Source: a bacterium
GTDB taxonomy: Bacteria > Auribacterota > UBA3054 > B51-G9
Length of the DNA stretch: 5,773 bases
Assembly (NCBI GenBank): GCA_029933535.1
Contig: JAOZNZ010000232.1
Span: 1-5,773, forward strand
Direction: 5' to 3'
Each line of letters starts with the position of its first letter. Positions within the stretch are counted from its first letter, which is position 1. The translations under genes and the position numbers were made by a program. Positions 1 through 5,214 of this stretch are shown one piece after another. The notes under the pieces were generated by a model, which saw nothing but the letters and a program-made list of their open reading frames with translations, did not search any database and had not been told where the DNA came from.

Positions 1-33
1 TATGAGTAATGTTAACTTTTAACTTTAAATTAC

Positions 34-126
34 CACATGAGAAAAAACAAAAAAAGAGCCTTAACCGATGCCAACTTCAACAAATGGAGTAAGTATCCTA
101 GCAAAGATATAACAACTTCTCATGTG
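34..126. repeat. 10-base perfect inverted repeat with 73-base spacer
   Basis: CACATGAGAA at 34-43 is the exact reverse complement of TTCTCATGTG at 117-126. The 73 bases between are non-coding and A-rich. No target-site duplication is visible outside the arms (TTAC on the left, TGAT on the right), so a small mobile element is not supported. It could be the base of a long RNA stem or chance. Confidence 0.3.
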
Positions 127-144
127 TGATTTGTGTCTTAGATC

Positions 145-183
145 CTTAGTGGCTAATTAAAAATCAAAGCATTTGGCAGAATA
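145..183 (+). repeat. 39-base dispersed repeat, copy 1
   Basis: This sequence begins CTTAGTG and ends CATTTGGCAGAATA. It matches 4914-4952 at 35 of 39 positions without gaps and in the same orientation. Both copies are intergenic and contain a shared core AATTAAAAATCAAA. The two copies lie on opposite sides of the three-gene minus-strand cluster. Confidence 0.75.
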
Positions 184-189
184 GAGTAA

Positions 190-216
190 CAAAAGCATCT
201 TGCTTTTGATTTTTTT
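190..216 (+). terminator. Rho-independent terminator-like hairpin, plus strand
   Basis: CAAAAGCA (190-197) pairs perfectly with TGCTTTTG (201-208) around a TCT loop. One A and then seven T follow on the plus strand. This is the form of an intrinsic terminator, although the stem has only two internal G-C pairs plus the closing one. No plus-strand gene ends nearby inside the window. It would serve either a gene off the left edge, at least 190 bases away, or an untranslated transcript across the repeats. Confidence 0.45.
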
Positions 217-233
217 AATAATAAATTATATTA

Positions 234-253
234 ATTAGTGTTTATTTGTGTTC
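234..253 (+). repeat. 10-base-period heptamer repeat, left copy
   Basis: ATTAGTGTTT and ATTTGTGTTC follow each other with an exact 10-base period, then a degenerate ATTCCCC that runs into the hairpin at 257. The same period and heptamer recur at 5035-5064 and further right. Confidence 0.5.
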
Positions 254-256
254 ATT

Positions 257-310
257 CCCCGATACGCTATGCTATTGGGATAAGAAACATAAGAAAACAT
301 ATGGGACTTA
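257..310 (+). repeat. 23-base hairpin joined to ATAAG block, copy 1
   Basis: Bases 257-279 fold imperfectly: CCC pairs with GGG, ATA with TAT and GC with GC around a TAT loop, with small bulges between. ATAAGAAAC, ATAAGAAAAC and ATATGGGAC follow directly, a roughly 10-base repeat. A second copy at 4793-4840 has a hairpin of exactly the same length and position but a different sequence, followed by a nearly identical ATAAG block. Conserved geometry with changed stem sequence suggests a structured DNA or RNA element. Its function is unknown. Confidence 0.55.
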
Positions 311-345
311 AAAAAACACTGTATATTAGATAAAATATTATACGC

Positions 346-379
346 AAAAAGCCCCGAACGCTAAGCAGCTCGAGGCTTT
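346..379 (-). terminator. Rho-independent terminator of the minus-strand cluster
   Basis: Read on the minus strand, AAAGCCTCGA pairs with TCGGGGCTTT over 10 base pairs including one U-G wobble. An inner GCT/AGC stem closes a GCTT loop. A run of five T follows immediately at the base of the stem. It starts 57 bases after the stop codon of the 180-aa gene and faces it correctly, so it should end the C-B-A transcript. The wobble becomes a C-A mismatch on the plus strand, and there are only three T on that side, so it is directional. Confidence 0.8.
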
Positions 380-435
380 ATCTGCCACTTGGAATATTAA
401 GTTTGTTTGCGGCTAATATAACTAAAGATTAAAGA

Positions 436-978
436 CTATAATAAAAGAGCTATTCCAATTCCCGCCATTACTGTTACTATAAAATCAGCTTTGCTTTCAT
501 CCATTGGCCGTCCTTTCATAGTGCCACTCGCGTAATCTATACAAATTCCTGAAACTGTATGATTTATTCTCTTTAAATTCCATTCTATCGATTCATCACA
601 TTCAACATTATAGCTTTTTGGATCAGATATATCAATACATTCTTTGATGAATTTATACGTATTATTATCGAGTATTTCACTTTTAATAATTCTCAATCGA
701 TGGATTCCACTTTTCGTACCAACATGCACATCCCCATTTACGAAGTTTATACATTCCCATGGTGAACCTCTATATTGAAATCCGTCTTTCTCTATTGGAC
801 CCTCTGTTCCACTTGCTGGCACTGGTGGATCTTCTCCGCCAAATTTTGTTACTAATGCATCTGCAATTATCTGTGCAGTTCCATTCAATCCTGGAATTGT
901 AGGCTCAAATCCAGCTTTACAAATAGCACATTGTAAAATCATTGATATTACACTTACTAATACTAATATTTTTTTCAT
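436..978 (-). CDS. Exported cysteine-containing protein of unknown function (gene A)
   Basis: I do not recognise a family in this 180-aa protein. Residues 1-22 form a signal peptide (MKK, a hydrophobic core, cleavage plausible after CKA). The cysteines at 17 and 20 do not sit in a proper lipobox, so a lipoprotein is less likely. The mature part is proline/glycine-rich at 45-60 and then has a polar, probably beta-rich body with four cysteines (76, 114, 127, 146), enough for two disulfides in an oxidising compartment. Residues 166-180 are strongly hydrophobic and end at the TAG with no basic residue after them, which suggests a C-terminal membrane or sorting segment. The start is supported by GGAG 8 bases upstream. 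It is the last gene before the terminator at 346-379 and lies 82 bases behind the lipoprotein gene, so it is probably co-transcribed with it. An envelope location is inferred; the function is unknown. Confidence 0.8.
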   Translation of the reverse strand: MKKILVLVSVISMILQCAICKAGFEPTIPGLNGTAQIIADALVTKFGGEDPPVPASGTEGPIEKDGFQYRGSPWECINFVNGDVHVGTKSGIHRLRIIKSEILDNNTYKFIKECIDISDPKSYNVECDESIEWNLKRINHTVSGICIDYASGTMKGRPMDESKADFIVTVMAGIGIALLL

Positions 979-986
979 TTCTATTA

Positions 987-990
987 CTCC
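987..990 (-). promoter_or_regulatory. Ribosome binding site of gene A
   Basis: GGAG on the minus strand lies 8 bases before the ATG at 976-978, in the context CCGGAGTAATAGAA. This spacing fixes the start codon. It shows that gene A is translated from its own site, unlike gene B. Confidence 0.7.
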
Positions 991-1013
991 GGTTAAATTA
1001 AAAGTTTTGGTTA

Positions 1014-1042
1014 TTACTTGTTTTGAATCATAAACACCTCCT
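1014..1042 (-). CDS. Possible 5-codon leader ORF with strong Shine-Dalgarno
   Basis: Between genes B and A, the minus strand carries a complete AGGAGG (1037-1042), 5 bases before an ATG (1029-1031). The frame reads M-I-Q-N-K and then stops at TAA, with a second in-frame TAA directly after. This is the strongest ribosome binding site in the window, yet it serves almost nothing. It might keep ribosomes loaded just ahead of gene A, act as a regulatory leader, or be the remnant of a deleted gene. Expression is not shown. Confidence 0.3.
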
Positions 1043-1060
1043 GTTCGGGGTTAATAAGAA

Positions 1061-1945
1061 TCATTTCGCAAGAACGCCATAGCTTTGTGACACAGTATGT
1101 TTACATTTAATTCTTTTTTTTAGTGGATTTAGCCAAGTCTTTTCCCAGTCAGTAAGTCTTCCGCCTTTGGTATTTAGTTTTTCTTTGTATTGGTAATAAA
1201 TATTTAATCCTTCATCGTACATTTCATTATTATAAAGTTCACGAATATATGAATCTAAACTTGATGGAAACCAAATTGCTATCCCGTCTTCTTTCTCGTG
1301 TGTCAAAGCGTAGTCAAAAAAAATTCGTGCGGCTTTGAGTGAATTATTAAAATCCTTTAGCATATTATAAGTATTAACTTTTTGTTGATAGGATTGAATT
1401 ACTACAAAAGATTTTTCATTATTTATTTCGGCATCATTAATAGCCATATTTAAAACTTTAATTGCTTCTTTACCTTTCCCATGGCGCACGAGAAATTCCG
1501 CCCAGAAATTACCTGCTGTTGATGCATTTTTTTTCTTATTCCACACATTATAAACATTTTCAAAAAAATAATTCCCAGCTTCAAAATTTCTACATTTTAT
1601 GGAAATTCTTGACGCAATATTAAACCATTCCGATGTTCCGTTTTCCAATAAATATTTTGCCTGCTTCATTGTTAAAGTCGGGTAATAAATTCCTTCAAGC
1701 AAAGGAGTTTTCTTTGGTTTTATGTTCTCTCTAAAAATGTTCGCGTTACTTACGATTTGATCAGCCGAATACGAAATTGTTTTTTCTGTCTTTCTTTTTT
1801 GAGTTGGTGATACAGTTTTAAAAAAAGAAATATTTGTAGCATTATTTTCGGTAACTCCGGATGCCGATTTTATATTTTTACCTGAATCTTTTTTTCCACA
1901 TCCAAATATAAGAAAAACCGTTATTATTAATATTATTATTTTCAT
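1061..1945 (-). CDS. TPR-like outer-envelope lipoprotein (gene B)
   Basis: This 294-aa protein has a lipoprotein signal: MK, a hydrophobic run, and IFGC with the lipidated cysteine at residue 16. Phe at -2 is less usual but acceptable. A low-complexity polar linker follows (17-90, rich in K, S, N, T). From about 105 the protein is helical with four TPR-like helix pairs: near 105-135, 144-173 (the clearest, with GKGKEAIKVLNMAIN), 187-216 and 230-257. Such solenoids bind other proteins. Its ATG overlaps the TGA of gene C as ATGA (1942-1945). No Shine-Dalgarno precedes it, so translation is probably coupled to gene C. This suggests that the two proteins are made in proportion and may form a complex, with B as the membrane-anchored partner. 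Family and exact role are not recognised. Confidence 0.82.
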   Translation of the reverse strand: MKIIILIITVFLIFGCGKKDSGKNIKSASGVTENNATNISFFKTVSPTQKRKTEKTISYSADQIVSNANIFRENIKPKKTPLLEGIYYPTLTMKQAKYLLENGTSEWFNIASRISIKCRNFEAGNYFFENVYNVWNKKKNASTAGNFWAEFLVRHGKGKEAIKVLNMAINDAEINNEKSFVVIQSYQQKVNTYNMLKDFNNSLKAARIFFDYALTHEKEDGIAIWFPSSLDSYIRELYNNEMYDEGLNIYYQYKEKLNTKGGRLTDWEKTWLNPLKKRIKCKHTVSQSYGVLAK

Positions 1946-4566
1946 TGTTTTAAATTGTTTAATAATTTATATATTGTATTAGTTATTTGACGTTTGTCAG
2001 ATTGAACTTTGTATTCATTATTAACTGTTTGGTGTTTTCCTTCAGAATCATCGTAAATAAAAACATAACTTGTCATTAACATTTCCGGCAAAATTGAAAT
2101 TTTATATGAATAAATATTATCTCCCGCTTCCCTGTCTCCATTTTTTCCGTCATCACGCATTTTCACTTTATCTGCTGCCGTTGTTGAATTGCCGATGTTT
2201 ACATAGATCAAATATGGCGCGTCATAAACATCCGAATTATTCAGATCACATTCAATATTAAGCTCCTGTGTATAATCACGCGGAACAAAAGCTGACACTT
2301 CCATTTTTCCATCTCCCTCATCACGAACTAAAACTTTATAATTCCAGTCAATTTTTTCTAATTTGGGGTTTATAGTTTTATAAAAATTAAAAGAAATATT
2401 TTCAATTTTTGCCGGCACATTAACAACAGTTCTCCATAAATTTGACTGCTCATTTATTTTTATCATTTTTATTGCATTCGGTAAATAATCTAATTTCAAA
2501 TAAATTTCATTTGGATTTAACCACGCGGATGAATTGCACAAAATAATAAGTTCAATGTCATTAGTTCTTTTAAATATATTGAAATATTGAATTTCTTCTA
2601 AAGATTTTCTAATTAAGTTGATATGTTTATAAGTTGCCGGAATTGTCAAGACATTTTTTCTTACAAAATCAAAAAGCTTTTTGTTTTGTTCAGAAGTTAA
2701 GCGACCATTATCGTACTGGATTTTAAGTTGTTTATACGGGTTGTTAAAAGCTTTAGAATTGGCATAAGGCACTCCATCTTCTTCTCCCACATTAATATCG
2801 AAAATAGACTTTTTCAAACCATTGAATTGAACTTCAAAAATCAAATCCTGAATTTCTTTCGGTTTTACTTTTTTAAAATATTTTATACATTTCTGAATCA
2901 TATATTCTATTTGCTTATAGACATATATTCTGGGTTTTAACAAAGGCAACGAATCAACTCCATTTATAATTTCTTTTAAATCATCAATCTTCTTAATTTG
3001 CTTTTGTTGCAATTCATCAATAAAATCAATATAAGCAGTTTTTGACGATTCGGGATAAATGTCCCGCGCCCAATGTAGTGTTTTAATTTGTTTTTCCAAT
3101 TCGTTTTCAAGCTTAACTCTTGCGAGAAGAAAATTATAAAAATATTCCGGAGCTGTGTATATTCCGTTTTCAGTTTGATTCTTCATTATCATTTTTTCAG
3201 CTTTTTCACATAATACACGCAACATTGGTCTGTCACGATTTATAGTTCTTTTGTTTTCCTCATGAATTGTAACAAATTTTATAATTGCAAAGAATACCGG
3301 TGTGTAGTTTTCAACACGAACATCAGAATTTAAACGCATATCAGAACTTGTAAAAATTCTTTCATAAAGTTTCAACGCAGAATTATAATTCTTATTTTTC
3401 TCGAAGATCAAAGCTGAATTTATTAAGTTCTCGTATTGGTTGGTCTTAAATAATCTTGTTGAAAAAGTTATGGCAAGATTTTCATTACGTGTCCATTTAT
3501 TTTTTTCTTCAAATTCATCATCAATAAAAAAATTATTATTGAAAATCTTTTTTGAAATTTCTTCACTTTCAAATTTCTCCGGAAACGTTTCTTCTAATTT
3601 GATTTTCTCATTTATAACCCTTGATATAACATTGCAATTATTGCTACTAAGCGAATTCACAATAATAATTGATTGAAATAAATCGTAAAGTTCCTTAATG
3701 TCATTATCATCAAATATTTTCCAATAAGGTTGTGAAATATCCAGAAATTCTGTAAAATGTTCTATGGGAACTCCTGATATGAACGCATTAACTCCTGCCA
3801 ACCATGTCTCAGCTGCGTTAACATAATCTTGATTAGCAAAATGCGATAAGGCAGCATAGTGATAAGCTTTCCAATTATAATCCGGTTTGGTATTTATTGA
3901 CTTTTCAGCATTTATTTCCATTTGTTTTATATCTGCTGCGTTATAAGCCCGAATTGCTCGACATAAATATAAATCTGACAAAAGAAAATTATTGCTACTG
4001 AGATTTAACGCACCTATCATTACATCTTCGGCGTCTCCACAACGATTAATTTCCATAAATTGCTTACCCAATCCATAAAGACATTTTGCGTAAGGAATTG
4101 GTGAATTTGTGATTGTGGAATACGGAACAGGCGCGAGTGCTAAGCGGTAAGCGTCTATTGCTCCAACAGGTTTATCTGCTTTGGAATAAGCATCCCCCAA
4201 CAATTTGTAATAGTAGAAATATATTTTATAACCGTTTGTTGCCGAAAAACCGAAAGGGAAAATCCCGCTCATTTCTTCTTGTAAAAGTTGAATTGCTCGT
4301 TCAGGATTGCCGGAAGAAAATAAATTTTGTGCTTCGATGTAAGACGGCAACGGCCAGGAAAATGGTGTGATAGAATTTGTGGCAGGAACCGATTCTAATA
4401 TTCCGCCATTAGTGGTAGAAATATGTTTGATATTTTTTATTTGTGGTTTTTTAATCCCGTTTTGTGCCATAACAGACAGTGTCAATGAACACAACACTAC
4501 GAAAAAGAAGATTTGTTTTGTAAAAATTATAGACAGATTAAATTGGTTCATGTAATTGTTTTCCAT
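1942..4566 (-). CDS. Large exported TPR protein with C-terminal beta domains (gene C)
   Basis: This 874-aa protein has a signal peptide, with a hydrophobic core at about 19-33 and cleavage likely at VMA|Q after residue 34. Residues 75-265 hold TPR repeats; the clearest are 118-148 (YKLLGDAYSKADKPVGAIDA), 160-190 and 234-264. The middle (about 270-670) is mostly helical and Lys/Glu/Asn-rich, with another TPR-like pair near 381-405. Residues 679-750 resemble a starch/carbohydrate-binding E-set fold: NPNEIYLKL, a central NLW (709-711), ISFNFY (724-729) and IDWNYKV (739-745). The C-terminal 760-855 is a beta-sandwich with DDGKNGDREAGD (805-816), an acidic glycine loop typical of choice-of-anchor X-like surface domains. 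The start is uncertain: no Shine-Dalgarno precedes Met1, and Met6 is an alternative that keeps the signal peptide. It heads the cluster and overlaps gene B by 4 bases. I infer a surface scaffold, perhaps glycan-binding. No catalytic site is seen. Confidence 0.82.
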   Translation of the reverse strand: MENNYMNQFNLSIIFTKQIFFFVVLCSLTLSVMAQNGIKKPQIKNIKHISTTNGGILESVPATNSITPFSWPLPSYIEAQNLFSSGNPERAIQLLQEEMSGIFPFGFSATNGYKIYFYYYKLLGDAYSKADKPVGAIDAYRLALAPVPYSTITNSPIPYAKCLYGLGKQFMEINRCGDAEDVMIGALNLSSNNFLLSDLYLCRAIRAYNAADIKQMEINAEKSINTKPDYNWKAYHYAALSHFANQDYVNAAETWLAGVNAFISGVPIEHFTEFLDISQPYWKIFDDNDIKELYDLFQSIIIVNSLSSNNCNVISRVINEKIKLEETFPEKFESEEISKKIFNNNFFIDDEFEEKNKWTRNENLAITFSTRLFKTNQYENLINSALIFEKNKNYNSALKLYERIFTSSDMRLNSDVRVENYTPVFFAIIKFVTIHEENKRTINRDRPMLRVLCEKAEKMIMKNQTENGIYTAPEYFYNFLLARVKLENELEKQIKTLHWARDIYPESSKTAYIDFIDELQQKQIKKIDDLKEIINGVDSLPLLKPRIYVYKQIEYMIQKCIKYFKKVKPKEIQDLIFEVQFNGLKKSIFDINVGEEDGVPYANSKAFNNPYKQLKIQYDNGRLTSEQNKKLFDFVRKNVLTIPATYKHINLIRKSLEEIQYFNIFKRTNDIELIILCNSSAWLNPNEIYLKLDYLPNAIKMIKINEQSNLWRTVVNVPAKIENISFNFYKTINPKLEKIDWNYKVLVRDEGDGKMEVSAFVPRDYTQELNIECDLNNSDVYDAPYLIYVNIGNSTTAADKVKMRDDGKNGDREAGDNIYSYKISILPEMLMTSYVFIYDDSEGKHQTVNNEYKVQSDKRQITNTIYKLLNNLKQ

Positions 4567-4594
4567 TTTGAAAAAATAATTATGATTTTGTTTT

Positions 4595-4602
4595 ATAGTA
4601 AC
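4595..4602 (-). promoter_or_regulatory. Possible extended -10 promoter of the C-B-A cluster
   Basis: On the minus strand, TACTAT (4595-4600) matches TATAAT at four of six bases and is preceded by TGT, giving the extended -10 form TGnTAnnnT. It ends 28 bases before the gene C start, which leaves room for a short leader. No good -35 lies at the usual spacing; TTGGCA is present but only 11 bases away. This is a guess by position and motif only. Confidence 0.25.
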
Positions 4603-4620
4603 AATATTTATGCCAAATGA

Positions 4621-4636
4621 AATAAGTTCGCTTATT
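4621..4636. other. Small 6-bp hairpin upstream of gene C
   Basis: AATAAG and CTTATT pair perfectly around TTCG (CGAA on the minus strand). The stem is AT-rich and weak and has no T-run, so it is not a terminator. It lies 55-70 bases upstream of gene C. It could be a regulator site or chance. Confidence 0.25.
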
Positions 4637-4792
4637 AACGTGTTTTAGAAATGTTCGGATAATGACATTTCGGATATCTCTCCGCTTTACAAATGATTTT
4701 TGACAAAATATACGAAAAAATATATGGAACTAAAACGTTGATTTTGGTATAATAGGTTTTTAGCATTAAAATATTTTTTAACCACAACTTGT

Positions 4793-4840
4793 CCCGAGGC
4801 TGAAGGCGCTCGCGGATAAGTTACATAAGAAAACATAAGG
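4793..4840 (+). repeat. 23-base hairpin joined to ATAAG block, copy 2
   Basis: Bases 4793-4815 fold with CC/GG, CGAG/CTCG and GC/GC pairs and two single-base bulges around a TGAAG loop. ATAAGTTAC, ATAAGAAAAC and ATAAGG follow directly. The layout matches copy 1 at 257-303: both hairpins are 23 bases long and abut the ATAAG block, while the stem sequences differ. Confidence 0.55.
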
Positions 4841-4869
4841 AATGAAGAGTTTTATTGTTTTAAGCATTG

Positions 4870-4886
4870 TCCGGGCATACGCCGGA
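4870..4886. repeat. Short perfect hairpin TCCGG/CCGGA
   Basis: TCCGG (4870-4874) pairs with CCGGA (4882-4886) around a 7-base loop. Flanking ATTG and CAAT could extend it after an internal bulge. It is GC-rich against an AT-rich background, lies between two repeat modules and has no T-run on either side. Its role is unknown. Confidence 0.35.
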
Positions 4887-4913
4887 TTCCCAATATTCTT
4901 AGTGCATTAATAT

Positions 4914-4952
4914 CTTAGTGACAAATTAAAAATCAAATCATTTGGCAAAATA
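4914..4952 (+). repeat. 39-base dispersed repeat, copy 2
   Basis: This copy begins CTTAGTG and ends CATTTGGCAAAATA. It matches 145-183 at 35 of 39 positions in the same orientation. A further CTTAGTG lies 16 bases upstream, at 4898-4904. The related string GGCAAAATCATTT opens the 85-base unit at 4986. Confidence 0.75.
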
Positions 4953-4985
4953 ATGAACATGAGTACAGTGTTACTTCGTTAGGGT

Positions 4986-5070
4986 GGCAAAATCATTTAA
5001 AACAAAGAATATTGAGTTATAAATAGAAATATTAATTCGTGTTTATTAGTGTCTATTAGTGGTTAAAAAG
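4986..5070 (+). repeat. 85-base unit, first tandem copy
   Basis: The unit starts GGCAAAATCATTT, contains AGAATATTG and TTATAAATA, and ends in three exact 10-base periods at 5035-5064 (ATTCGTGTTT, ATTAGTGTCT, ATTAGTGGTT) followed by AAAAAG. It aligns along its full length with 5092-5176, with two compensating single-base gaps. No coding frame is present. Confidence 0.6.
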
Positions 5071-5091
5071 ATTGATTGCAAAATGATTAAC

Positions 5092-5176
5092 AGCAGAATA
5101 ATTTTAAAAAAAGAATATTGTATTATAAATAAAATTATATTTTTCGTGAATTTAGTGTTTTTTCGTGGTTGAAAAT
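5092..5176 (+). repeat. 85-base unit, second tandem copy
   Basis: The unit starts AGCAGAATAATTTT, shares AGAATATTG and TTATAAATA with the first copy, and ends in TTTCGTG, TTTAGTG and TTTCGTGG heptamers spaced 9-10 bases apart. Its offset from the first copy is 106 bases. The copies are diverged, so the duplication is old or the units arose from a family of related elements. Confidence 0.6.
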
Positions 5177-5185
5177 GTATTAATC

Positions 5186-5214
5186 TTTCGTGGTAAAAAT
5201 TCGTGATATTAGTG
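5186..5214 (+). repeat. Terminal heptamer array overlapping the pgl start
   Basis: TTTCGTG (5186-5192), ATTCGTG (5199-5205) and ATTAGTG (5208-5214) continue the heptamer series of the 85-base units. The last two contain the GTG codons at 5203 and 5212, which are the only plausible starts of the pgl frame. Confidence 0.5.

Larger units (their letters stand above)
1..435. other. Gene-free repeat-rich intergenic region, left
   Basis: I find no coding region here; short frames in all directions are broken by stops. The stretch holds a 10-base inverted repeat (34-43 with 117-126), a 39-base dispersed repeat (145-183), a perfect hairpin followed by a T-run (190-216), two 10-base-period heptamers (234-253), a 23-base hairpin joined to an ATAAG-rich block (257-310), and the terminator of the minus-strand cluster (346-379). 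The modules at 145-183, 234-253 and 257-303 each recur in the intergenic region right of the cluster. Confidence 0.75.
4567..5202. other. Gene-free repeat-rich intergenic region, right
   Basis: This stretch separates two divergently oriented genes, and I see no convincing coding frame in it. From left to right it holds a possible minus-strand promoter for gene C (4595-4602), a small hairpin (4621-4636), a hairpin plus ATAAG block (4793-4840), a perfect 5-bp stem TCCGG/CCGGA (4870-4886), the second 39-base repeat (4914-4952), and two 85-base units (4986-5070 and 5092-5176) carrying 10-base-period heptamers. GTGGTTAAAAAA also appears inverted at 4774-4785. No convincing promoter for pgl was found. 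Confidence 0.7.

Noticed and set aside
145..310. CRISPR array or integron attC site
   Set aside because: Repeats are diverged, short-period or single-copy per flank and lack regular unique spacers. No cas or integrase gene is present, and the hairpins lack the paired core sites of attC.
2070..4555. Plus-strand open frames of 62-85 codons across the gene C region
   Set aside because: They are antisense to a long, domain-bearing gene, show no motifs or good ribosome sites, and have low-complexity compositions expected of reverse-strand AT-rich coding DNA.
4645..4668. Minus-strand 7-codon ORF (MSLSEHF) with GGAG upstream of gene C
   Set aside because: The spacing of GGAG to ATG is long (11 bases), and the frame lies upstream of the most likely promoter, so it is probably not in the transcript. 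A chance match is likely.
4697..4753. Plus-strand promoter from TTGACA (about 4700) or TATAAT (4749)
   Set aside because: TTGACA is followed at 17 bases only by TATGGA, and TATAAT has no good -35. Either would start transcription about 450 bases before pgl, across the repeats. It is not strong enough to annotate.
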